From contig CALLDL010000058.1 in assembly GCA_937998305.1 (NCBI GenBank), positions 1-61,152 on the forward strand: a stretch of 61,152 nt of DNA, written 5' to 3'. The notes under the pieces were generated by a model. The model searched no databases. It was given only the letters and a program-made list of their open reading frames with translations, and was not told where the DNA came from. The stretch is from an uncultured Desulfobacterales bacterium (GTDB lineage Bacteria > Desulfobacterota > Desulfobacteria > Desulfobacterales > UBA11574). Position 1 is the stretch's first letter. Each line of letters opens with the position of its first letter. Below are positions 18,849 to 27,532 of this stretch, in pieces. The translations under genes were made by a program, and so were the position numbers.

Positions 18849-19436
18849 TTAGCAATGTTCGGGTGCGATACTATTTTCTACCATTCCATAAAGGTTTACT
18901 TCTTCATGGGCTTGATGAGCTGCTGACACATTTTGTTTCGCCTTTATATTAATATCATTTTTGATGGCCGCTGCAATCATATCCAACGGGGGCATTTCCA
19001 AAACCCTCGCAAAAGCGCCGATCATGGCAGTGTTAATGATTGGATGGGTGCGCGTTCCAAGACCGTTGCTGGTTGCGATGTGGTCGGCGTCGACAAAAGC
19101 AAGCCGAAACCCCGAAAAAGGTTCTATATTATCGGGAAGATTTCTTGAATTAATTAAAATTGAACCACCGGGCTTGAGTCCTTTTGTAACATCTACGCTG
19201 TGTATCAGTTTCATATCTTGAACGACAATATGGTCCGGTGTGTAGATATTGCTCCGAATCAAAATCTTTTCTTTATCCAGCCTGAGATAAGATTCAACCG
19301 GGGCTCCCCGTCTTTCCACGCCGAAAAGCGGAAAAGTTTGAACATAATAACCGGTTTTAAAAAAGGCCTTTGCCAGCAGGATCGAAGCGACTACAGTACC
19401 CTGGCCGCCACGACCGTGAAAACGGATTTCATGCAT
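18849..19436 (-). CDS. porG: Pyruvate:ferredoxin oxidoreductase gamma subunit
   Basis: A 195-residue gamma subunit, first gene of the four-gene operon. FHGRGGQGTVVASILLAKA is the family start, followed by FPLFGVERRGAPVESYLRL and NTAMIGAFARV. It ends 49 bp before the flavoprotein gene. The ribosome site (AGGACA) is modest. Expression from the promoter at 19459-19488. Confidence 0.92.
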   Translation of the reverse strand: MHEIRFHGRGGQGTVVASILLAKAFFKTGYYVQTFPLFGVERRGAPVESYLRLDKEKILIRSNIYTPDHIVVQDMKLIHSVDVTKGLKPGGSILINSRNLPDNIEPFSGFRLAFVDADHIATSNGLGTRTHPIINTAMIGAFARVLEMPPLDMIAAAIKNDINIKAKQNVSAAHQAHEEVNLYGMVENSIAPEHC

Positions 19437-19756
19437 GATTTGTTGTCCTGTCTATGAAAGTATATATAACCTAAATTGAGTGTTTCAAATAGTGATAGGG
19501 TTATAAACTCGACAATCGCTCAATTAAAGTAAAAATGTCAAAGACTCGCTATTAATCAAACCCACAATATTTCTTGAAAAGCGTAGAAAATAGGGATATT
19601 ATCATTTTGATTTCTGAAAATCAAACAATGACTCGTATCCCAACTCGGACGATCCGGGAACAAACAGGTTTTTAAAGCGCTATAAATATAAAAATACTTT
19701 GCCACAAAAAGCACAAAACTTGTCATTGAGAAACTAAGCGCTAAAGGTACTTCACA
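19437..19756. other. Divergent spacer between porG and gspF
   Basis: 320 bp with the por promoter at its left end. A partial copy of the GCCACAAAGGCAC-type word repeat (TTGCCACAAAAAGCACAAAA, about 19700-19719) lies near gspF. No convincing gspF promoter was found. Confidence 0.5.
19459..19488 (-). promoter_or_regulatory. Promoter of the por operon
   Basis: On the minus strand TTGAAA (19483-19488), 18 bases, TATACT (19459-19464), each one base from consensus. It is about 25 bp before porG. Confidence 0.55.
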
Positions 19757-20983
19757 ATGCCGGTATATGAATATACAGCTCTGGATATAAAAGGCAAGAC
19801 AATCTCAGGAATCATTGATGCAGACAGCTCCCGTACGGCTCGCCAGAAACTGCGGATATCTAAAATCTTTCCGGTTTCCATTAAAGAAGTCCATGATACT
19901 TCAGCAATAAAGACGCCAAAGTCTTTTTCTTTTAAAGATTCTTTTTCCCGCGTCAGACCCTATGAAGTTGCAATGATGACGAAACAACTGGCAACCCTAC
20001 TGGGTGCAGGCCTTCCGCTTGTTTCGGCCATGGATGCCCTGATATCACAAATCAGATCTCAAGCATTTAAAAAAATGCTGGCAAAAATCAAGGATTCAGT
20101 TGTGGAAGGGAACAGCTTCGCCCGGTCGCTGTCTTTGTTTCCAGGGACTTTTTCATCACTGTATGTCAACATGGTTAAAGCTGGTGAAACTTCAGGGGCC
20201 CTTGACATCGTATTAGAGCGGCTTGCCGATATTACCGAAAAACAAGAGGCCTTAAAAAACCGCATTCGAGCGGCTATGGCTTATCCGATTTTAATGTGCT
20301 GTATCGGAATGCTGGTTCTGTTTCTTCTTTTGACATTTATTGTTCCCAACATAACGTCCATTTTCTCTGATATGAATCAAACGCTTCCGACACCAACGCT
20401 CTTTCTTATCAAAATTAGTGGTATCTTTGAGAACTACTGGTGGATGTTTTTTATTGTTTTGGCAGTCATCTTGTTTGCCCTAAACAGCATTCGGAAAACT
20501 GCAAAAGGGGGGTATTTTTTCGATAAAATAAAACTCTTATTGCCACGTTTTGGACTTTTAGCAAAAAAAATAGCGGTGGCTCGTTTTTCCCGAACACTTG
20601 GTTCGCTTCTTGAAAATGGTGTCCCCATGTTGTCTGCTCTTGAAATTGTAAAGAATATCGTCGACAATGCCCTCATTTCCGATGCAATTGAAGAGGCTTC
20701 AAAAGAAGTGGGAAAAGGACAGGGATTGGGACCTGCTTTGGCAGGCAGCAATATATTTCCTGATCTTACCATTCAAATGATTCAGGTGGGGGAACAGAGT
20801 GGAAAGCTGGAAGCCATGTTGGATAAAATCGCGGATGTATTTGAGAATGAAGTGGAAAATAGTATAATGAGCATGACATCACTTCTAGAACCTGTTATGA
20901 TACTGATTATGGCTGTTATTGTCGGCTTCATCGTTCTTTCGATATGCCTGCCGATATTTGAAATGAGCACGCTTGTTAGATAG
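19757..20983 (+). CDS. gspF: Type II secretion inner-membrane protein GspF
   Basis: A 408-residue platform protein with two similar cytosolic four-helix domains (each with a LxxGxPLxxAL-type motif: LLGAGLPLVSAMD, LLENGVPMLSALE) and three membrane segments near residues 170-195, 225-245 and 375-400. It opens the Gsp cluster here, whereas most T2SS operons begin with gspC or gspD. Downstream lies element F. Confidence 0.95.
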   Translation: MPVYEYTALDIKGKTISGIIDADSSRTARQKLRISKIFPVSIKEVHDTSAIKTPKSFSFKDSFSRVRPYEVAMMTKQLATLLGAGLPLVSAMDALISQIRSQAFKKMLAKIKDSVVEGNSFARSLSLFPGTFSSLYVNMVKAGETSGALDIVLERLADITEKQEALKNRIRAAMAYPILMCCIGMLVLFLLLTFIVPNITSIFSDMNQTLPTPTLFLIKISGIFENYWWMFFIVLAVILFALNSIRKTAKGGYFFDKIKLLLPRFGLLAKKIAVARFSRTLGSLLENGVPMLSALEIVKNIVDNALISDAIEEASKEVGKGQGLGPALAGSNIFPDLTIQMIQVGEQSGKLEAMLDKIADVFENEVENSIMSMTSLLEPVMILIMAVIVGFIVLSICLPIFEMSTLVR

Positions 20984-21159
20984 TGTCCATCCATAAATGG
21001 CCCTTTTTCCGCCGAGCGGCGTTCTCCGCGGCTTTCCGGCTGCGGCGTACGTTGAGTACGCCTCGCCGCAAACCCTTGTGCGGCCTTGCTCGACGAAAAA
21101 ATTGCTCATTTCTGAATTGGACACGCAATAATACCTCCACGATTTGTGGATAGGCACTA
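20981..21159. repeat. Long imperfect palindrome (element F) between gspF and gspG
   Basis: TAGTGTCCATCCATAAAT at 20981 mirrors ATTTGTGGATAGGCACTA ending at 21159; an inner arm GTGTCCA (20983) also mirrors TGGACAC (21118-21124). The apex is GGCGTACGTTGAGTACGCC. The interior is GC-rich (CCGCCGAGCGGCGTTCTCCG), unlike the surrounding genes. About 180 bp, MITE/REP-like. Confidence 0.7.
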
Positions 21160-21241
21160 GATAATATATGTTTAAAAAATATCATATGTCCAAAAGACAA
21201 CCCTCGTTTTGGGTACAACTGCATTCATAGGTGCGAAAATA

Positions 21242-21697
21242 ATGAATCGTATATCTCCTTTTAAAAAGACAGACTGCCGTGGATTTACACTGATTGAACT
21301 AATGGTTGTCATCGTCATACTTGGGATCCTTGCAGGCCTTATTATACCGCGGATCATGGGTCGCCCTGAAGAGGCAAAACAACTTAAAGGAAAAATACAG
21401 ATCGAGAGCCTGGAAACAGCCCTGAATTTATATAAGCTTGATAATGGTGGTTACCCGGATACGGAACAGGGACTGCAGGCACTTATTGAGAAGCCCGAGA
21501 CAGGGAGGCTGCCAAAGAAATGGCGTAAAGGCGGATATCTCGAGAAAGGAAGACTACCAAAAGATCCATGGGGCAACGATTTTATTTATCTTTCTCCTGG
21601 TGCTCACGGTGATTATGACATTATTTCATATGGTTATGACGGCGTCCCAGGGGGTGAAGACAAGAACAAAGATATTAACAGCTGGGAGATTGAATGA
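21242..21697 (+). CDS. gspG: Major pseudopilin GspG
   Basis: A 151-residue major pseudopilin. Prepilin cleavage is predicted between G14 and F15 in [12 protein letters not shown], with the Glu at mature position 5. The C-terminal region has the GspG calcium-site pattern ([13 protein letters not shown], then [19 protein letters not shown]). ATG at 21242 with AGGTG upstream; an in-frame TTG at 21209 is unlikely. Confidence 0.95.
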   Translation: MNRISPFKKTDCRGFTLIELMVVIVILGILAGLIIPRIMGRPEEAKQLKGKIQIESLETALNLYKLDNGGYPDTEQGLQALIEKPETGRLPKKWRKGGYLEKGRLPKDPWGNDFIYLSPGAHGDYDIISYGYDGVPGGEDKNKDINSWEIE

Positions 21698-21815
21698 TCA
21701 TAACTGTACGCTCTCTTTCCTTCTATGACCACCGATTTTCATTAATGTATAAATGTTGATGAACCCGTAAAACGTTTTTGGGTATTCATTAAATGTTGCA
21801 TGCCAATAAACCATT

Positions 21816-22325
21816 ATGCCTGGCTTCGAACGAATCAAAGGTTTCACGCTTATAGAGCTCATCGTCGTTATTTCTCTGATCAGCATTATGCTATTTTTTG
21901 CAATTCCTCGATTTCAGCGTAATGTTCTGTCAGATAGCACCAAAGAAGTGTCGCGATGGATTCTATTGAAAATTCCATATATAAAAGAAAGGGCGGCCAG
22001 AGAGCAAAAAAGATATATTCTTCACGTGAGTCTTGATTCTAACAAATTGTGGATAACCCACGAAGCAATGCTCGAAGAAGCGTTTCAATCTGCAGAAACG
22101 AATGGATATAAACTCCCGGAGGACATAAAATTGCTGGATGTTGAATATCCAGATCAAGAAAAAATATCAGTGGGGAAGGCAGATATTTATTTTAATGAAA
22201 ATGGTTATTCTGACAAGGCAATAATTCATCTTGAAAATGACGATAATGAAAAGTTTTCTTTTCTTATCGAACCTTTTTTACTCCGGGTTCGTTTGTATAA
22301 TAGTTATACGGAGTTTGGAGATTGA
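21816..22325 (+). CDS. gspH: Minor pseudopilin GspH
   Basis: A 169-residue minor pseudopilin with cleavage between G9 and F10 (KGFTLIELIVVISLISI). The body is beta-rich and poorly conserved, as is normal for GspH. Position between gspG and gspI supports the call. No good ribosome site is seen. Confidence 0.85.
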   Translation: MPGFERIKGFTLIELIVVISLISIMLFFAIPRFQRNVLSDSTKEVSRWILLKIPYIKERAAREQKRYILHVSLDSNKLWITHEAMLEEAFQSAETNGYKLPEDIKLLDVEYPDQEKISVGKADIYFNENGYSDKAIIHLENDDNEKFSFLIEPFLLRVRLYNSYTEFGD

Positions 22326-22371
22326 ATAAAACGTATGAGCAGAGAATAGAGGAAAGAAGTCAGAAGACAAA

Positions 22372-22818
22372 ATGAAAATAGCTTTAAATCACCACCAGAG
22401 ACGAGCAATGACGGCGGAGCAAACCGCTGCCCGGAGCCTACAACTTCAAAGGGGTTTTACACTGCTTGAAATCATGGTCGCACTTTCCATCATCGCCATT
22501 GTTCTTGTCAGTGTGTATAAGATGCATGCACAGACCGTTTCAATGAACAATGAGGTAAGATTTTATGCAACTGCTCCCATGCTGGCACAAATAAAAATGG
22601 CTGAAATTGAATCAGAAAGCCTGGAAGATTTGGGAGACGATTCAGGTGATTTTGGAGATGAATTCCCAGATTACCGCTGGAATATTGTCATTGATGATGT
22701 TGAGTCAACAGCACTTGAAAATATTGCTAAAGATCTGAAAAAAATTGACCTTCTAATATCTTCAAACAACGATGCATTTATTTACAATTTAAGGGCTTAT
22801 AAATATTTGAAGGATTGA
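22372..22818 (+). CDS. gspI: Minor pseudopilin GspI
   Basis: A 148-residue protein with prepilin motif QRGFTLLEIMVALSIIAIVL, cleaved after G28; the 28-residue leader is long, and a later ATG (residue 13) is an alternative start. The mature part is short, as expected for GspI, the core of the pseudopilus tip complex with J and K. Confidence 0.87.
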   Translation: MKIALNHHQRRAMTAEQTAARSLQLQRGFTLLEIMVALSIIAIVLVSVYKMHAQTVSMNNEVRFYATAPMLAQIKMAEIESESLEDLGDDSGDFGDEFPDYRWNIVIDDVESTALENIAKDLKKIDLLISSNNDAFIYNLRAYKYLKD

Positions 22819-22824
22819 TGCCGT

Positions 22825-22889
22825 GTAATATTTGAAATATTACGAAAATTAGGCTACTTCAAACGAACTCGATTTTAAGCTCGTTTGAA
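22825..22889. repeat. Two perfect hairpins in the gspI-gspJ spacer
   Basis: GTAATATTTGAAATATTAC (22825-22843) is a perfect palindrome around one base. TTCAAACGA (22858-22866) and TCGTTTGAA (22881-22889) form a perfect 9-bp stem around 14 bases. Neither is followed by a T run. They may mark an RNA processing site within the operon. Confidence 0.6.
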
Positions 22890-22993
22890 AACAGATTTTG
22901 TCAAAGAATTAGGAGGGTCGTAACACTTTAGCTTTTTTAAAATCGATATGCTGCAAAAATCTAAACTATTAGGATGGGGCAAGGTTGTCCGTA

Positions 22994-23734
22994 ATGCATG
23001 AAAAGTTACAAAAAAATCACCTGTTGCCTGTTGCCTGTTCTCATCATTGGATATTCGCCACACGTTATGCGGATCGCGGCTTTACACTGCTAGAAATCAT
23101 GATTGCGATTTCTATTTTCGCAATCATCGTCACAACCATTTTTACTTCATATAGCTCTCTATTATCCGGAAGCGAAACTTCAGACCAGGGCACCGCATCT
23201 TATGAAATGGCAAAAAACTGTTTGAACCGGATGATTGTTGATCTTGAGTCCATCCATGTAACACTACCTCCAGGTTATTCACCGCCGGTCTTGGGTGAAC
23301 CACCTGAACTTTATCGAATTGTTGGCGAAATTTTTGATATTCAGGGAGTCTCCTTCCCCAGACTTAAATTTACTTCGCTGGCACATTTATCCTTTGGCGG
23401 AAAAACGGAAAAAGGAATTGCGGAAATCGTTTACTACGTTCAGGCTTCAGGTGATGAAAATTATGTGCTAAAGCGCGCAGACAACTTGTATCCCTATGAA
23501 ACATTTGAAGAAAAGGCCGGGGATCCTGTATTGTGTACTGACGTTAAGTCTCTGACATTTAAATATTACGACCAAGATGGAACAGCGTTTGATTTCTGGG
23601 ATTCCGATGATGAAGACTTCGGGTATTCAACACCTAAAGCAATAGATATAAATCTCGAATTGGCCGAAAGTTCAGATTCTTTGTGGTTCAAAACCATGGT
23701 AACACTGCCGGTTTATCGGGAGAAGAAAGAATAA
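22994..23734 (+). CDS. gspJ: Minor pseudopilin GspJ
   Basis: A 246-residue minor pseudopilin. The motif is DRGFTLLEIMIAISIFAIIV with cleavage after G29. The leader of 29 residues is unusually long and includes a run encoded by CTGTTGC tandem repeats (23021-23040), so the true start might be elsewhere or the leader expanded. The large globular part with FKYYDQDGTAFDFWDS is typical for GspJ. I chose the ATG over an in-frame TTG at 22985. Confidence 0.87.
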   Translation: MHEKLQKNHLLPVACSHHWIFATRYADRGFTLLEIMIAISIFAIIVTTIFTSYSSLLSGSETSDQGTASYEMAKNCLNRMIVDLESIHVTLPPGYSPPVLGEPPELYRIVGEIFDIQGVSFPRLKFTSLAHLSFGGKTEKGIAEIVYYVQASGDENYVLKRADNLYPYETFEEKAGDPVLCTDVKSLTFKYYDQDGTAFDFWDSDDEDFGYSTPKAIDINLELAESSDSLWFKTMVTLPVYREKKE

Positions 23735-23760
23735 GATAAAACTTAGGGACTTCCCCCCAA

Positions 23761-23908
23761 TTGGAATAATGGAATAATTGAGTAATGGTCCCGGTGAAAT
23801 AGAAGAAAGTTTCACTGGATAAAAATGATGAGTTTGAAGGAGTTTTAACAATTTAAATAAGTTGTTTCCGTTTTTATCCCCAACATTTAAGCATTCCATT
23901 CTTCCATA
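23761..23908. repeat. GGAATNNTGGAAT-type inverted repeat (element G) between gspJ and gspK
   Basis: TTGGAATAATGGAATAATTG (from 23761) is roughly inverse to the stretch 23880-23908 (containing GCATTCCATTCTTCCATA). An inner hairpin CCGGTGAAA/TTTCACTGG lies at 23791-23818. The same word family recurs as element I at 33849-33984. Confidence 0.5.
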
Positions 23909-23980
23909 CAGACGGGATAAATAGCTGCCATTAAAAAATTTATGATTTAATAAGTTATAGAAAATTCGAAACGTAAATTC

Positions 23981-25054
23981 ATGGCGATAAAATTTCTAAA
24001 AAACAACCATGGAATAGCCCTTCTTGTCACATTGTCCATTGTTACGGTATTAATTGCGGCGTCACTGGAAATGAACAAAAAAATGCGATCAGCAGTCTTT
24101 TCGGCGGCCACAACTAGGGACCGAATTACGCTTTTGCATATGGCGTCATCAGGTGTAAATCTTGCAGCAGCAATGTTGGTCAAAGACAAAAAAAAATCAA
24201 GTTCCGATTCACTTCAGGAGGACTGGGCTGATTCTGAAAAAATTACCGAAATTCTGGATGATATCCCATTTGAAGATGGCAGTATCACCTTAACCATCAA
24301 TGATGAACTCGGTAAAATTCAGCTTAACAGCCTTGTTCAATTCCCTGAAGGACACAGCTTCAATGAATCCCAAAGGGTTATGTGGGAGCGATTTTTAAGC
24401 CTTTTAATATATAAAAATGAAGCATTTGAGGATATGGAACCGATGACGATCATCAATTCCATTAAAGATTGGCTCGACTCCGGAGATGATGATGCCATCA
24501 CAGGTTTAAACGGAGCGGAATCAGACTATTATCAGGATCTTGACCTGCCATACCCCTGTAAAAACGGTCTGTTCACCCATATTGGCGAGCTTGTTCTTGT
24601 GAGAGGTGTAACACCGGAGATTTTTCGGGGAGCAGGAGGGGAGCAAGGACTTTCCAACTTCATAACAGTCTTTGGAATGACCAAATCTACGAACAATTCT
24701 TTTACATATGAAGGAAAAATAAATATCAATACTGCAGATCTGCCGACCCTTGTGGCAATGTTGCCTTCAGGAAATGAAGACCTTGCACAAGCCATTTACG
24801 AATACCGAATGGAAACTTCTGAATCCGTCTATATCCATGACCTTTCAAGTCCAACCTGGTATAAGAGAGTTCCAGGTGCGGGTGATACTAAAATCGATCC
24901 AAATCTTATCACAACTTCAAGTGATTTTTTTCGAATCGAATCGACAGCAAAGTTAAAGGAAATGAAGATAAAGATAACAGCAGTGGTAAAAAGAGAAAAT
25001 AATGCAAAAACAGGACAATATGAGTGCAACGTCTTGAGATGGGAAATAGAGTAA
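23981..25054 (+). CDS. gspK: Minor pseudopilin GspK
   Basis: A 357-residue minor pseudopilin that caps the pseudopilus tip. Its prepilin-like start NNHGIALLVTLSIVTVLIAA lacks the Glu5 found in other pseudopilins, which is normal for GspK. SAM-like helical domain segments (INSIKDWLDSGDDDAITGLN, KININTADLPTLVAMLPSG) confirm the family. Usual length for GspK. Confidence 0.92.
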   Translation: MAIKFLKNNHGIALLVTLSIVTVLIAASLEMNKKMRSAVFSAATTRDRITLLHMASSGVNLAAAMLVKDKKKSSSDSLQEDWADSEKITEILDDIPFEDGSITLTINDELGKIQLNSLVQFPEGHSFNESQRVMWERFLSLLIYKNEAFEDMEPMTIINSIKDWLDSGDDDAITGLNGAESDYYQDLDLPYPCKNGLFTHIGELVLVRGVTPEIFRGAGGEQGLSNFITVFGMTKSTNNSFTYEGKININTADLPTLVAMLPSGNEDLAQAIYEYRMETSESVYIHDLSSPTWYKRVPGAGDTKIDPNLITTSSDFFRIESTAKLKEMKIKITAVVKRENNAKTGQYECNVLRWEIE

Positions 25055-25100
25055 AAATTCCGAAATACTCGGTTTAAAATAATAGAGGAAAAGACTGGGC

Positions 25101-25129
25101 TTGACACATCAATCATAACCCACTATAAT
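25101..25129 (+). promoter_or_regulatory. Perfect-consensus sigma-70 promoter before gspL
   Basis: TTGACA (25101-25106), exactly 17 bases, TATAAT (25124-25129). The start of transcription would be near 25136, about 20 bp before the gspL ATG, whose ribosome site GAGAAGG is at 25147-25153. All twelve bases match consensus. Confidence 0.8.
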
Positions 25130-25156
25130 TACACTTTTTTTAACTTAGAGAAGGCC

Positions 25157-26611
25157 ATGAGCAGAAAAATCTTGGGATTAGATATTCGACCTGATGCGGT
25201 TTCAGCTGTTCTCATCAATAGCAGTATTAAGGGAACAGTCATAGAAGCCCATGAACATGTTCCGCTATCTGGTCGAAAAGAGGATAGAAACGGTTTGTCC
25301 GCTTCACTTGAAACCATTGAACAAAAGATGGATATATCCGGTTCTATCTGCGTGGCTTCCTTTCCTGCCGACGAGATATCTTACAGAAATATTCAAGTTC
25401 CGTTTAAGGGACAAAAAAAAATTAAAAAAATATTACCGTATGAACTTGAGCCAACCCTTCCGTTTCCGGTAGAAGATCTTATCATCGATTTTATCCATCT
25501 AGAAATACCTGACCCTACAAATACTAAAAACCTTATCACAGCTGCAGTAGAAAAGTCGAAACTTCAATCTTTTTTAGATACACTAACGACGTTTAATATA
25601 GAGCCGGTGATTGTTACCGTTGGTGGTTATCCCACAGCATTTTCACTTGCCAATTTTTTAGACAGCCATAAAAATTGGCTTTTTATCGATATAGACAACA
25701 ATAAAAGCACGATATTTATTATTTCGTCCGGCAGGATTTGTTTGATACGTTCTTTCGCAATACGTTCTGCTGCCCGCTCTTATAAGATAAAATCGCTCTG
25801 TGACAACATACGGCGAACACTTTATGCCTTAGAAGAGATCCTTGGGTTGGATTTTGAGCCCGATGGAGGATTTATTACAGGATACGGGATTGATGATCCG
25901 GGTTTTGATAAAGACATGGAACAGGCTTTAGGACTTCCAATTGAACGGGTGGACATTTTGCGATTCGCAGATATTCTAAAACAACAGTCTCCTCCCCCAT
26001 CATGGATCCCTTTTTTGATGGATAATGCACTATCACTGGCATTGATGGAAATTGAAGGGGCAAAAGGCTTTAATTTTAGAAAAGGTCCTTTTGCTTTAAA
26101 AAAATTCTGGGAGGAAAATAAAAAAAATCTTATTCAAACCGGCGTTTTTTTTGTCCTGGTTCTGTCATTAGGCTGGTTTAATGTCTTTCTTGATTCATAC
26201 TTTATGGAAAAAAGGCTGGCCCGACTTAATCATCAAATAACAGGTATCTTTACTTCGACATTCCCGGAGGTCAAAAAAGTTGTCGATCCAGCTCAGCAGA
26301 TGAAAATAAAAATACAACAAGCAGGGAAAAATGCGTTATTACCAGGTGAAACTGAAAAACAGATTAAGGCCACAGACATTTTGAACACGATAAGCAAGGC
26401 CATACCCAAGGATATGGATGTAACCCTTAATAGGTTTGTGATGGGATCGGAAAGTGTCAGTATTTCGGGGGATACCGACAGCTTCAACTCTGTAGACAAT
26501 ATAAAGAGTAAGCTGGAACAGGCGGATATTTTTAAAAAAATTATTATCAGCGCTGCCAACATAGACAAGTTTGACAAACGTGTGCGTTTCAAACTTAAGG
26601 TGAATTTGTGA
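25157..26611 (+). CDS. gspL: Type II secretion protein GspL
   Basis: A 484-residue bitopic inner-membrane protein that links the ATPase GspE to the platform. It has a cytosolic actin-like domain (ILGLDIRPDAVSAVLINS, PYELEPTLPFPVEDLIIDFI), a membrane segment near residues 330-350 (GVFFVLVLSLGWFNVFL) and a periplasmic ferredoxin-like domain. Own promoter at 25101-25129, so it may be expressed apart from the F-K genes. Confidence 0.9.
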   Translation: MSRKILGLDIRPDAVSAVLINSSIKGTVIEAHEHVPLSGRKEDRNGLSASLETIEQKMDISGSICVASFPADEISYRNIQVPFKGQKKIKKILPYELEPTLPFPVEDLIIDFIHLEIPDPTNTKNLITAAVEKSKLQSFLDTLTTFNIEPVIVTVGGYPTAFSLANFLDSHKNWLFIDIDNNKSTIFIISSGRICLIRSFAIRSAARSYKIKSLCDNIRRTLYALEEILGLDFEPDGGFITGYGIDDPGFDKDMEQALGLPIERVDILRFADILKQQSPPPSWIPFLMDNALSLALMEIEGAKGFNFRKGPFALKKFWEENKKNLIQTGVFFVLVLSLGWFNVFLDSYFMEKRLARLNHQITGIFTSTFPEVKKVVDPAQQMKIKIQQAGKNALLPGETEKQIKATDILNTISKAIPKDMDVTLNRFVMGSESVSISGDTDSFNSVDNIKSKLEQADIFKKIIISAANIDKFDKRVRFKLKVNL

Positions 26612-26631
26612 TGATGAATATGCGAAACTTA

Positions 26632-26893
26632 AACCTCAATTGAGCGAAAGTCGAGGATGCCCCCAGATCCAAGGCATCAAGGGTGAAGCCGTAGTCGTCT
26701 ACTGCGAACCCTTGATAACGAAGGAGATGGGGTATTATCGGCTTTCCTGAAAGGTAAACAAAATGGGGTTTTTTTATAAAATTTATATTTCGTATATATA
26801 AAAGTTATGAAAATTCATCCGAATCTATTAAAATGCTAAGTAAATCAATTAAATAATATATTTCCCCCATTTTGTTTACGGTCAATTGAGGTT
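26632..26893. repeat. Long composite palindrome (element H) between gspL and gspM
   Basis: Perfect 12-bp ends AACCTCAATTGA (26632-26643) and TCAATTGAGGTT (26882-26893). A second perfect pair GTAAACAAAATGGGG (26754-26768) / CCCCATTTTGTTTAC (26865-26879) lies inside. A hairpin at 26656-26735 has apex GTAGTCGTCTAC. In all 262 bp of the 393-bp spacer. It looks like two nested palindromes and carries no gene. Confidence 0.75.
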
Positions 26894-27004
26894 GAAGCCT
26901 TCCCTCCCTAAATAACGGGATATCCGGGGAGTGTGCCGGTCAAAATGGCCGCGTATTAATTTTAAGATTCAAGTTTTCGGAATTATACGTAAAAGACGGT
27001 ATTT

Positions 27005-27532
27005 ATGGTAAAAAAGCTGACCAAAAGAGAGAAATACACCATCTATGCCCTATCGGGTACTATCCTCTTGTTTATTTTAATTCAATTTATCGTTTTTCCA
27101 TCAATTGACAAGAGGAAGAGGTTGAAAAGGACACTTCAGGTTAAAGAAGATGTCCTTCTGGAGATGATCACTTTGAAGTCCGATTACGACGCAATAGAAA
27201 AAAGAACAAATTTAGCAAAAGTACGTTTTGAGAACAGGGAAAAGGGTTTTACGCTCTTTTCCTTTCTCGATAGACTTACGGGTAAAGCAAGAATAAAAGA
27301 GTATGTAACATATATGAAACCTTCAACAACTGTTCAAAAAAACAATTTGTACAAAATTTCTCAGGTTGAAATAAAGTTCAAGGGTTTAACATTACAGCAG
27401 TTGACCACTTATTTGCACATGGTCGAAACATCAAAAAATATGGTATACATAAAAAGGCTTTCAATTTCAAAGACAGGCAAACAAGAAGGTTTTGTAGATG
27501 CTGTCTTGCAGATTGAGACGGTTGAAAAATAA
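27005..27532 (+). CDS. gspM: Type II secretion protein GspM
   Basis: A 175-residue bitopic inner-membrane protein. The membrane segment is near residues 13-32 (ALSGTILLFILIQFIVF), followed by a coiled-coil and a small periplasmic ferredoxin-like domain. Sequence similarity is low, as usual for GspM; the call rests on topology and its place between gspL and gspN. Its stop overlaps the start of gspN by one base. Confidence 0.82.
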   Translation: MVKKLTKREKYTIYALSGTILLFILIQFIVFPSIDKRKRLKRTLQVKEDVLLEMITLKSDYDAIEKRTNLAKVRFENREKGFTLFSFLDRLTGKARIKEYVTYMKPSTTVQKNNLYKISQVEIKFKGLTLQQLTTYLHMVETSKNMVYIKRLSISKTGKQEGFVDAVLQIETVEK

